Position numbers and translations under genes: made by a program. The notes beneath the pieces are model-generated. The model did no database searches, was not told the DNA's origin, and was given only the letters and a program-made list of their open reading frames with translations. This document shows, in pieces, positions 1-7,898 of a stretch of 64,000 nucleotides of DNA (the stretch's first letter is position 1; the number at the start of each line of letters is the position of its first letter). Origin of the DNA: Clostridium saccharoperbutylacetonicum N1-4(HMT) (GTDB lineage: Bacteria; Bacillota; Clostridia; Clostridiales; Clostridiaceae); the NCBI RefSeq assembly GCF_000340885.1, contig NC_020291.1:5269001-5333000 (forward strand). Reading direction: 5' to 3'.

Positions 1-2966
1 GAAAAATATTCCTTCCCTCTTGAAAAATTCTTTCCTAATTCAATTGTTTTTTCACTTACTGGTTCTAATATCGTTACCTTCTTATTTTTTCTTTCTAAGA
101 AAGCTTTTAGAATATTACTGAATGGATACATATATGGAATTAATATTTCCTCTTCAAAATCTATTTTATTTTTAGTCTGCCTTTTATTCTGAGCTTTTAT
201 TATATTTTCAGCTTCTAAACTATCGTTATTTTCACAATTTTTGAGAGAATTTATAAATGCCTCAACCCTTGTAATTACTCCAACTTTTGACGAATGCTCA
301 TCTACTTCTATATGCAAGTAAGGTTTATTCTCCATTTCCTTTTTAAAGTAATGCATTAATATTGTATCTGGTCCACAGCCATGATTTGTAATATATATAG
401 GATATAAGTTTTTGTGATTTTTTATAATTTTTGCACCCATTATTATATGTTGTCCAAATGGCCAATACATATTTGAATATTCTTCACCAATATTCATTTC
501 TGAAGCTTCAAGGTGAGATAAATGAAGTACTCTATATCCTCTTTTTATCAATTCCTTTTCAATTCCCATATTTAATGCTGGATCAACTATATTGTAGACT
601 CTGCTTACTATTACAAATACTTTTTCATCTTTGTCTATATCTTTTAAAACCTTATTTCCTATAGCTTCCATCTTTTTCTCATAATTCATGAATTTCTTCA
701 TTCCAGACATTACTGCTGCTGTTGTTTCTATTTTATTTTTTCCAAGGACTTTTCCTATTCCTAATAAAGTCTTAATCATATATTGTTTTCCAAAATTAAA
801 AGATAGTACTGGTGATATTAATTTAATATTTCTTGCTTCTAAATTAAAGACACTTTCAATTATCTTAGGTGAAGTTTGTATATACACACATGCATAATCT
901 TCTCTAACCTTTGACCCCGCATGCTTCATGGTGTATAAGTGCGGAAGGAATATGTAATCAACCTTTCTTTCTAAAAGCCAAGCCACATGCCCATTTATCA
1001 ATTTAACTGGGAAACAAGTTTCTTCAAAAGAGTATTCCTGACTAAGCGCAATTATATCTTCATTAGTTGCATCTGAAATCAGTACATTATAGCCTAATTT
1101 TTTAAATATCTCATTGAACATTGGAAACATTTTGTTAAGAAATAATACTCTTGGTATTCCTATTGTTTTTTTAGTTAGCTCTTTATTATTAACATATCCA
1201 TCTAAGAAATATTTTTCATTTTCATCTAAATAACTTATGAATTCTGCTTGCTTATTAATTTTATCTTTATTTCTCATACTTTCTTTTGTTAAAACAGCTG
1301 TTCCTAAAGCACCTGTTACACTGAAGAATTCTGGTACCATTATCTCTTTTTTAAGTAATGCTCTAAATGCATTTACAACCGCTTGATTATGAGCTATCCC
1401 ACCTTGAAGAAATATTTTATTTCCAATTGGTCTAGCTCCAACAACTCTGTTTAAATAATTTTTTACTATAGAATAAGCAAGACCAGCTGAAATATTTTCA
1501 ATACTTTCTCCTTCGCCAATTGCTTTCCCTATATTACCTTCAATAAAAACAGTGCACCTATCTCCTAGATTACAAGGATCATCACCCTTCAACGCTATCT
1601 TTCCAAATTCCTCAAGACTTATTCCAAGCTTTTTTATTTGTTCTTCTATAAAGGCCCCAGTTCCTGCAGCACATATTTTATTCATTTCAAAATCTTTTAC
1701 TAACTTATTTTCTATACATATGTATTTTGAATCCTGCCCACCAATTTCAAAAATTGTATCAACATCACTGCATACATTTACTGCACCTTCAGCCTGTGCT
1801 GTAATTTCATTTACAATTAAATCTGCATTTATTAATTTTCCAATATACTCTCTTCCAGAACCTGTAGTTCCTATTCCTTTAAACTTGAATTCCTTACCTA
1901 ATCTTTCTTTTAATTTTTCAAGATACTCATAAACAACCTCTTTAGGTTTTCCATTTGTTTTTGTATAAATATAATCAATAACATTTTTATCTTCATCAAT
2001 TACAACAAAATTAATGCTTGTTGAACCAATATCAACCCCTAGATATCCTTCTTTAGTATTTGTACTTATACAGTTATGTTTATCTAAGCTATCATCCATA
2101 CCAAATTTATTTAATTGTTCATATACATTGTTTTTAGGCTTTTCTATAATTGCTTCCCCTAGACTTTCAAGCTTATTAACGTCTATTATTAATCCTTTTT
2201 CTTCAGCTATTTTACATGCACCAAAGCATGTAAGTAATTCAAAATTCTCATTAATTACTATATCTTCTTCCTTCAGCTTTAATATATCCTTTAATGCCTT
2301 TACCACACCTTTGTTATTTATTACGCCACCAGAAAGCATCACAGGTTTTTTAAGCTCATTTTTCTGCAATACATTTGCTTTATAATTTCTAACTAATGCA
2401 TAACATAAACCTTGCAATATGTCTTCTATTTTCACTCCATCCTGCATATGGTGTATCATATCAGTTTTTGAAAAAACACTGCATCTTCCTGCTATTCTTG
2501 GAACTTCTGTGGCTTTATCTATGTATGCAGATATATCTTTTATGTCAATGCTCAACCTTAAAGCTTGTTCTTCAAGAAAGGAACCTGTACCTGCTGCGCA
2601 GCTTGTATTCATAAAAAATTTCATATTGTTATGTTCTATATCTGTAATATATTTCGTTTCCTGAGCTCCAAGTTCAATAATAGCTTTTACGCTCTTATTT
2701 TTTAATAAAGTTCCTTCAATAAGAGAAATACTATTATTGATATGGTATTCTTTACTTAAATTTATTCTTGACGCTAAGCTTCCTGTTATTCCTATTTTTA
2801 TACTTTTTTCTTTATTTGAAGCCTTAATTTTTTCTAGTAATTCCTTGTAATATTTAGTTATATTTCCTTTGTGAAATATATAGTCACTTTCAATTAAATT
2901 ATTTTTACTATCTAAGTAAACATATTTAAATGTTGAATAACCGATATCTATTCCTAATTTATTCAC
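1..2966 (-). CDS. 2-hydroxyacyl-CoA dehydratase activase-type protein (BcrAD/BadFG ATPase tandem + DUF2229), 3' end outside window
   Basis: The reading frame is open from a GTG at 2966 (preceded by AAAGGGGGAG) to the left edge, so the C-terminus is missing. It encodes two consecutive ASKHA-type activator domains. The first begins NKLGIDIGYSTFKY and has CAAGTGSFLEEQ; the second begins GYLGVDIGSTSINF and has EIGGQDSKYI and CAAGTGAFIEEQ. In this family the CAAGTG cysteine helps hold a [4Fe-4S] cluster between subunits, and ATP hydrolysis drives an electron into a 2-hydroxyacyl-CoA dehydratase. After about residue 600 comes a DUF2229/HgdB-like part (IGIPRVLFLNKMFPMFNEIF, later ITNHGCGPDTI). The large fused form (usually about 1,400 residues) is common in clostridia and its substrate is generally unknown. 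No dehydratase subunits are visible nearby. The gene is divergent from a Crp/Fnr regulator, with a Fur-like palindrome in the shared promoter region. Confidence 0.85.
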   Translation of the reverse strand, partial: MNKLGIDIGYSTFKYVYLDSKNNLIESDYIFHKGNITKYYKELLEKIKASNKEKSIKIGITGSLASRINLSKEYHINNSISLIEGTLLKNKSVKAIIELGAQETKYITDIEHNNMKFFMNTSCAAGTGSFLEEQALRLSIDIKDISAYIDKATEVPRIAGRCSVFSKTDMIHHMQDGVKIEDILQGLCYALVRNYKANVLQKNELKKPVMLSGGVINNKGVVKALKDILKLKEEDIVINENFELLTCFGACKIAEEKGLIIDVNKLESLGEAIIEKPKNNVYEQLNKFGMDDSLDKHNCISTNTKEGYLGVDIGSTSINFVVIDEDKNVIDYIYTKTNGKPKEVVYEYLEKLKERLGKEFKFKGIGTTGSGREYIGKLINADLIVNEITAQAEGAVNVCSDVDTIFEIGGQDSKYICIENKLVKDFEMNKICAAGTGAFIEEQIKKLGISLEEFGKIALKGDDPCNLGDRCTVFIEGNIGKAIGEGESIENISAGLAYSIVKNYLNRVVGARPIGNKIFLQGGIAHNQAVVNAFRALLKKEIMVPEFFSVTGALGTAVLTKESMRNKDKINKQAEFISYLDENEKYFLDGYVNNKELTKKTIGIPRVLFLNKMFPMFNEIFKKLGYNVLISDATNEDIIALSQEYSFEETCFPVKLINGHVAWLLERKVDYIFLPHLYTMKHAGSKVREDYACVYIQTSPKIIESVFNLEARNIKLISPVLSFNFGKQYMIKTLLGIGKVLGKNKIETTAAVMSGMKKFMNYEKKMEAIGNKVLKDIDKDEKVFVIVSRVYNIVDPALNMGIEKELIKRGYRVLHLSHLEASEMNIGEEYSNMYWPFGQHIIMGAKIIKNHKNLYPIYITNHGCGPDTILMHYFKKEMENKPYLHIEVDEHSSKVGVITRVEAFINSLKNCENNDSLEAENIIKAQNKRQTKNKIDFEEEILIPYMYPFSNILKAFLERKNKKVTILEPVSEKTIELGKNFSRGKEYF

Positions 2967-2982
2967 AATACTCCCCCTTTAT

Positions 2983-2997
2983 TGAAAATGATTTTCA
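2983..2997. promoter_or_regulatory. Fur-like 7-1-7 palindrome
   Basis: TGAAAAT-G-ATTTTCA is a perfect 7-1-7 inverted repeat, differing from the classical Fur-family core TGATAATNATTATCA at two symmetric positions. It lies 17 bp upstream of the activase GTG start and about 75 bp from the divergent Crp/Fnr start. Metal- or peroxide-responsive control of an iron-sulfur activator is plausible but inferred. Confidence 0.45.
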
Positions 2998-3040
2998 TTT
3001 ACTTCTTAAGGATATTATATTATACTTTAATCATAAAATA

Positions 3041-3056
3041 TGTCTTATATAAGACA
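3041..3056. promoter_or_regulatory. Perfect 16-bp palindrome, candidate Crp/Fnr-family operator
   Basis: TGTCTTATATAAGACA is a perfect palindrome with half-sites TGTCT/AGACA and a 6-bp centre, the geometry used by Crp/Fnr-family dimers (compare TGTGA-N6-TCACA). It ends 16 bp before the start codon of the adjacent Crp/Fnr regulator, so autoregulation is the simplest reading. Confidence 0.5.
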
Positions 3057-3072
3057 CTTTAAGGAGAAATTT

Positions 3073-3756
3073 ATGAAGAATTTAATTTTAGAATTAGAAA
3101 AAGCTGATCTTTTTACTAATAAGACAAAAGAGGAATTGCAAAATTTAATTACTAAAATAGAATATAAATTTATTAATGCAGCTAAGAATGAATATGTATT
3201 TAATTCCTTAACTTCAACAAAATTTATAGGCATTGTTTTATCTGGAAAAGTTAATGTTGAGAGAATTTTACCTTATGGTAAATTAATACTTATGTATACA
3301 AAAAAAAGTGGTGACATGTTTGGTGAGGTTGCTGTTTTTTCAGAAGCTAACCATTATCCATGTAATGTTGTCGCTAAAGAGGATAGTTCAATTCTCCTTA
3401 TTTCAAAGGATGAATTTTTTAAATTGCTGACTTTAGATAATATTATCCTAGAAAATTTCTTAAAAATTATATCTAACAAGGCTTTTCAATTAAATTCAAG
3501 AGTTGAAGCCCTTTCATTTGTATCAACAAAACAAAAAGTCGCCTTTTCATTGCTTAATGATTTTCATATTGAAAAAAATTTACTTATAAAACTTCCTTTT
3601 AGCAAAAAAATGTGGGCAGACAATTTAAATGTTTCTAGGGCCTCCTTATATAAAGCTTTAGAGGAATTATGTGCAGACTCAATAATCTCTATGGACAAAA
3701 CTAACTTAATTGAAATTATCGATTCTCAAAAATTAGAAGATATTGTTTTAAATTAA
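3073..3756 (+). CDS. Crp/Fnr family transcriptional regulator
   Basis: This 227-residue cytoplasmic regulator has an N-terminal cyclic-nucleotide-binding-type beta barrel (about residues 10-120, with GIVLSGKVNVER and GDMFGEVAVFSE) and a C-terminal winged helix (about 145-215, with WADNLNVSRASLYKALEEL as recognition region). The ATG at 3073 is chosen because AAGGAG sits 7 bp upstream; an in-frame ATG at 3040 lies within the palindromic operator and has no Shine-Dalgarno. No cysteine cluster for an Fnr-type iron-sulfur centre is seen in the N-terminus, so the effector is unknown. It diverges from the dehydratase-activase gene and probably controls that gene and itself. Confidence 0.85.
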   Translation: MKNLILELEKADLFTNKTKEELQNLITKIEYKFINAAKNEYVFNSLTSTKFIGIVLSGKVNVERILPYGKLILMYTKKSGDMFGEVAVFSEANHYPCNVVAKEDSSILLISKDEFFKLLTLDNIILENFLKIISNKAFQLNSRVEALSFVSTKQKVAFSLLNDFHIEKNLLIKLPFSKKMWADNLNVSRASLYKALEELCADSIISMDKTNLIEIIDSQKLEDIVLN

Positions 3757-3786
3757 ATGAATTATGCTGTTACTTTACATGAAAAA

Positions 3787-3920
3787 TTCCCTCAAACTAA
3801 GTATATATTGCAATTATAAATGTTCCTTACTCAAGGATCGATTATCATTGAAGGTTGATTTCATTTGGAAATCCTTAAGTTTAGAACAATTCTTTTTGCA
3901 ACATATATAGTTTGAGGGAA
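3787..3920. repeat. Small inverted-repeat element (13-bp perfect ends)
   Basis: Perfect 13-bp inverted ends (TTCCCTCAAACTA at 3787-3799, its complement at 3908-3920) enclose a 134-bp non-coding segment between two convergent genes. The interior (3820-3873, minus strand) resembles 26427-26479 (plus strand) at about 70% without gaps; both start GATTTCCAAA and contain TGATCCT/CGATCCT and GAACA. It could be a miniature transposon relic or a folded RNA. Confidence 0.55.
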
Positions 3921-3990
3921 TAAACTCAGTATTAATGTATCTTTCCAATTATCCATTCATATTTTATTAATGTTGTTTTTAACAGACAAA

Positions 3991-5133
3991 TTAAAATAAA
4001 CTTATAAAACACAAGTATCCAATTTCTAAAATCGGATCTTCAAATCCATCTCTCAAAAATTCAGTAACTGCTTCTGAATTATTGCCGATAATTCTAGAAA
4101 GAGTTACTATATAATCTTTTATATCTTGAATTTCTATTTCCTTATTATTATTTATACAATATTTCAAAAATACAGCATACCTAACCATTAGATATTCTAA
4201 TATAATAAGTTCAAAAGAAATTATAAGTTCTTCAATATCATCGCTTATGCAACTGCTTATAATATCAGAAACTATCCAATTTTCAGCAAACTCACTATGT
4301 TGTTCGAATAAAATTTTATATTCCTGCCACTTAACTGAAAGATTTCCAACCTTCACAGCTTCCGCAAAATCAGAGATATCTTTTAATAGAAATTCAAAAC
4401 TAGAAACTTCCTTATAATTCTTTGTAATATCTAATAATAGATAATTAATTTCTTCAACTGACTCATTTATATCTGAATCTATTTCCTTGCACTTACCTAT
4501 AACTTCTTGTAAATACTTACTATCCTCATATTTTTCTAATTCCTCTTCTAAGCCCTCTTCACTAAGTTCTTCATCTTCCAATATATCTAATAACATTTGA
4601 AAACAAACCAGCAGCTTTTCTTCTAACAAAAAATCGTCCTGCTGAACAATATTAACCAAAGTATCTCTAACTTTAAGTTCTAATAAATTATTTTTTGTAG
4701 CTTTCTTATTATCTGAGAATATATTTATCTTCCCAGATAAGCCACTTATAATTTCAACTACTTCTGGACAAGCACAAGATAATGAAAGTTCTCTTCTATC
4801 TTCAAATTTATTTTCTACCCTTGGAAATGTATGACATATCGATGATATATACTCTTCTCCATGTTTTTTTACTATTTCACATAATCCTTTCATATCTAAA
4901 AATGGACACGTTTCATGATTTTCCTTAGCTATAGAATAACTAACACTATCTCCTGACTTTTCCACTTTTATATTCTTTAATATTTCACTGCATTTGCCTT
5001 TTTCCCATTTGTTATAAGTATCACCATCTACGCTTACGTCCCATCCCTCACAACAGGTGAATTTACATTTATCTGCTGTACACTTAAACTTATCATAATT
5101 TGTAGTTTTTAAAATATCTATCGTTTTATCCAT
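3991..5133 (-). CDS. fliB: FliB-type lysine N-methylase family protein
   Basis: The 380-residue protein matches the FliB family, which methylates lysines of flagellin in Salmonella, through its conserved cysteine-rich N-terminus (TADKCKFTCCEGW, ETCPFLDMKGLCEI, ICHTFPR, LSCACPE). The cysteines suggest a metal or iron-sulfur site. The start at 5133 is chosen for TTGGAG 7 bp upstream; the frame is open further up, to 5184, but without a Shine-Dalgarno. No flagellar genes are in the window, so the target may be flagellin encoded elsewhere or another protein. It stands alone between intergenic repeats. Confidence 0.75.
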   Translation of the reverse strand: MDKTIDILKTTNYDKFKCTADKCKFTCCEGWDVSVDGDTYNKWEKGKCSEILKNIKVEKSGDSVSYSIAKENHETCPFLDMKGLCEIVKKHGEEYISSICHTFPRVENKFEDRRELSLSCACPEVVEIISGLSGKINIFSDNKKATKNNLLELKVRDTLVNIVQQDDFLLEEKLLVCFQMLLDILEDEELSEEGLEEELEKYEDSKYLQEVIGKCKEIDSDINESVEEINYLLLDITKNYKEVSSFEFLLKDISDFAEAVKVGNLSVKWQEYKILFEQHSEFAENWIVSDIISSCISDDIEELIISFELIILEYLMVRYAVFLKYCINNNKEIEIQDIKDYIVTLSRIIGNNSEAVTEFLRDGFEDPILEIGYLCFISLF

Positions 5134-5236
5134 AAAATAACTCCAATTTTCTATAATATATATCTTCCAATTATCAATGTTCAATTATCAATTATCAGTT
5201 AATGATGAAAGCTCCAAGGAGAAAGTTCGTGTAACC

Positions 5237-5280
5237 AAATGTAAAATTTGGACACTTACTTTTTGGACACTTACTTTTCT
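5237..5280. repeat. Intergenic hairpin shared with the long repeat family, plus 15-bp tandem duplication
   Basis: CCAAATGTAAAATTTGG (5237-5253) is a hairpin whose sequence recurs, reverse-complemented, in the centre of the long element near 46858. Overlapping its end is a perfect tandem duplication of TGGACACTTACTTTT (5251-5265 and 5266-5280). The stretch between the two neighbouring genes has no credible coding frame. Confidence 0.5.
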
Positions 5281-5379
5281 TTCAGTATTTCTTGAATTGA
5301 AATGTACAATCTTAATCAGAACTTGTATATCAATTTTAACATTAATTATAATTAAATTCTTCTTCTATTTTCGTACACA

Positions 5380-5417
5380 AAAAATTTCACTGGATACTTA
5401 TATTTCAGTGAAATTTT
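5380..5417 (-). terminator. Rho-independent terminator after the YxjG-like gene
   Basis: A hairpin with AAAAATTTCACTG pairing TCAGTGAAATTTTT lies 20 bp beyond the stop codon. T-rich sequence flanks it on both strands, so it may work in both directions. Confidence 0.75.
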
Positions 5418-5438
5418 TTAAATAACATTATTTTATTT

Positions 5439-6551
5439 TTATTTCCATACCTCTTTTGAAATCTCTTGTATAAGTCTTAATTTCTCCCATTGTTCTTCTT
5501 CTGTAAGCTTGTTTCCTTCCTCTGTAGACGCAAATCCACATTGAGGACTAAGAGCTAAACGTTCTAAAGGAATATATTTTTCTGCTTCATGAATTCGCTC
5601 AATTATATTCTTCTTATCTTCTAATGTTGAGGACTTAGTAGTAATTAGTCCCAATACAACTTTCTTATCTTCACTTACATATTGGAGAGGTTTGAAATCT
5701 CCAGAGCGTTCATCATCAAATTCTAAATAAAAGGCATTCACATTTTCATTTGCAAAAAGATCCTTTGCTACACGATCATAGCCACCTTGGCAAGCCCATG
5801 TAGAATGGAAATTCCCTCTGCATATATGAGTGTTAATAACCAAGTCCTCTGGTTTATCTTCTATAGCAAGATTATTAATTCTTATTAGTTTTTCAATAAT
5901 TTGTTGTAATCCTTCTTCATCAGTTCCCAAAATAAAACAAGCATTTGGATCAACACATACGCCCCAGGTACAATCGTCAAATTGAATATTTCTACAGCCT
6001 GCTTCATATAACTCTTGTATCACTTTTTTGTAGCCTTTAGCTATATCTTGAATCAATTCTTCCTCATTTTGATATATTGATTTTGTTCTTTCTAAATTGT
6101 CTGGTATAATCATTTGAAAGAAAAATTGTGCTGGTGCAGGTATTGTCTGACGTGCAACTGTATTTTCATCCTCAAATTGTTTTACAAATTTAAAGTGTTC
6201 AACAAAAGGATGATTATCAATAGATACTTTTCCTACCAAAAATGTATCATCGATTAATGCTGGCTCTCCATGAAATGGAATTCCTTTCTTTGTCTTTTCA
6301 TGCCCAACATCATTAAATGCCCACATAAAATCAAGATGCCATGAACTTCTTCTAAATTCACCGTCTGTTATAACTTGAAGCCCAACTGCTTTTTGCTTTG
6401 CAATTAAATCAGTAATTGCTTCATCTTCAATTTTTTTCAACTCATCTGCATTAATTTTTCCTTTTGCAAACTCTTCTCTTGCATGTTTTAAATGTTCTGG
6501 TCTTAAAAAACTTCCTACAATATCATATTTAAAAGGTGCATTATCTTTCAT
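5439..6551 (-). CDS. Cobalamin-independent methionine synthase-like protein (YxjG/YxjH family)
   Basis: The 370-residue protein is a single MetE C-terminal-type TIM barrel, about half the length of full MetE. The expected zinc ligands are present: His242 and Cys244 in NTHICRGN, Glu277 in FYLEFD and Cys338 in SPQCGF. TDGEFRRSSWH (62-72) and QFDDCTWG (190-197) are typical of the YxjG/YxjH group. These short proteins probably transfer a methyl group to a thiol such as homocysteine from a donor other than polyglutamyl-methyltetrahydrofolate. The start has AGGAGAGGAAG just upstream. The LysR gene lies directly upstream on the same strand but is separated by a terminator. No SAM riboswitch or T-box was recognised in the 165-bp leader. 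Confidence 0.85.
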   Translation of the reverse strand: MKDNAPFKYDIVGSFLRPEHLKHAREEFAKGKINADELKKIEDEAITDLIAKQKAVGLQVITDGEFRRSSWHLDFMWAFNDVGHEKTKKGIPFHGEPALIDDTFLVGKVSIDNHPFVEHFKFVKQFEDENTVARQTIPAPAQFFFQMIIPDNLERTKSIYQNEEELIQDIAKGYKKVIQELYEAGCRNIQFDDCTWGVCVDPNACFILGTDEEGLQQIIEKLIRINNLAIEDKPEDLVINTHICRGNFHSTWACQGGYDRVAKDLFANENVNAFYLEFDDERSGDFKPLQYVSEDKKVVLGLITTKSSTLEDKKNIIERIHEAEKYIPLERLALSPQCGFASTEEGNKLTEEEQWEKLRLIQEISKEVWK

Positions 6552-6638
6552 CTTCTTCCTCTCCTATCACTCTTATTATTTATCTAAATCCTTTATTATT
6601 GTCTAGTATAAACTACTTTTACTTTCTTTAAAAATACA

Positions 6639-6685
6639 AAAAAATGTGTATTAGTTATAGCTTTTAACTATATCCAACACACATT
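6639..6685 (-). terminator. Rho-independent terminator after the LysR gene
   Basis: On the minus strand AATGTGTGTT and TATAGTTA pair with GCTATAACTAATACACATT, with a T7 run following. It separates the LysR gene from the YxjG-like gene. Confidence 0.8.
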
Positions 6686-6716
6686 CTATCTAAATCATTA
6701 TAACAAATCCTTTATT

Positions 6717-7625
6717 CTAAACATATTCTAATACATGCTTTTTTAATGCAGCCATATAAGCCTCCCCATATCTGCTAAGTGGCATCTTCCTTTGCCTAAT
6801 TACTCCTATTCGCATATATTCCTCTACCATAAGAGGTCTTGCTATGATATTTTCTCCATTCAACTCTTTGCTGATTACACCTGTACTTACCGTATAACCA
6901 TTTAATCCAACTGCAAGATTAAATAAGGTTGCTCTGTCTCTAACTTTAATATTTTTATTACGATCAAGGGTACTTAAGATTTCCTCAGAAAAATAAAATG
7001 AATTATAATCCCCCTGCTCAAAAGAGAGATATGGATAATCCTCAAGTTCCTCCAATGTAATTTCTTTTCTTTCAGCTAGTGGATGTTTAGAACTAATAAA
7101 TACATGAGGTTTTGCTTCAAAAAGTTCTTCAAACTCTAAATCGTTTTGTTTAATAAACTTCATAATCACTTCTTCATTTTTAGATGAAGTATATAAAATT
7201 CCTATTTCACTTTTCATTCTACTTACATCTTCAATGATCTCATATGTCTGAGTTTCTCTTAAAGTAAAATCATATTGATTCCCACCAAATTCACGAATTA
7301 CATCTACAAAAGCATTTACTGCAAAAGAATAGTGCTGAGTAGAAACCGAAAATCTCGGGCTTTGTTCCTTTGCATTCAAAAACTTTTCTTCCAATAAATT
7401 AGCTTGTTCAAGTACTTGCCTTGCATATGCAAGAAATTCATTTCCTATATTTGAAACTACAATTCCCTTGTTAGTTCTATTAAATATAGTAATATGCATT
7501 TCCTTTTCTAAATCTTTAATAGCATTAGTAATTGTAGGCTGAGAAATGAATAATTCCTTAGCTGCATCACTAATTGTTCCTTTGTCTGCAACGGTTACTA
7601 CATATTTTAATTGTTGTAAAGTCAT
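6717..7625 (-). CDS. LysR family transcriptional regulator
   Basis: The 302-residue protein has the LysR winged helix at residues 1-60 (MTLQQLKYVVTVADKGTISD, ELFISQPTITNAIKDLE) and a periplasmic-binding-type effector domain from about 90 to 295. AAGGAGATAAGGAAT precedes the ATG. LysR proteins usually act on a neighbouring gene, and the YxjG-like methyltransferase downstream is the nearest candidate, which would make sulfur or methionine metabolism its field; this is inferred from position only. Upstream lies the distal end of the CRISPR array, with about 270 bp of AT-rich sequence between. Confidence 0.9.
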   Translation of the reverse strand: MTLQQLKYVVTVADKGTISDAAKELFISQPTITNAIKDLEKEMHITIFNRTNKGIVVSNIGNEFLAYARQVLEQANLLEEKFLNAKEQSPRFSVSTQHYSFAVNAFVDVIREFGGNQYDFTLRETQTYEIIEDVSRMKSEIGILYTSSKNEEVIMKFIKQNDLEFEELFEAKPHVFISSKHPLAERKEITLEELEDYPYLSFEQGDYNSFYFSEEILSTLDRNKNIKVRDRATLFNLAVGLNGYTVSTGVISKELNGENIIARPLMVEEYMRIGVIRQRKMPLSRYGEAYMAALKKHVLEYV

Positions 7626-7898
7626 TATTCCTTATCTCCTTGTCAACGTATCAACTATACTCTATCTTCAAATATTTTGTTTATTATATAAAATATTTTT
7701 CACTCTTATTATTTATTTTTATTAAAATTAAATAATAAGAGATATCCATTGCTAGTCATTCTATATATATTTAAATAATTTTTGATGTGCTGCATCACTA
7801 TGTCATATATTTTTTTCTATAACATACTTATTATAATTTTATTGAATTACAATATATAAAACAATAGCTGAATCTTTTATTGTTCATTTTTCATCATA

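Noticed and set aside
431..2664. Several plus-strand frames opposite the dehydratase-activase gene
   Set aside because: They are shadows of a continuous minus-strand gene with clear family motifs.
5177..5425. 82-codon plus-strand frame between fliB and the YxjG-like gene
   Set aside because: It runs through the 15-bp tandem duplication and a terminator hairpin, has no ribosome site and no recognisable domain.
6552..6716. Possible SAM or T-box riboswitch upstream of the YxjG-like gene
   Set aside because: The only strong structure is a simple hairpin plus T-run that fits termination of the LysR gene; no T-box or S-box sequence was recognised.
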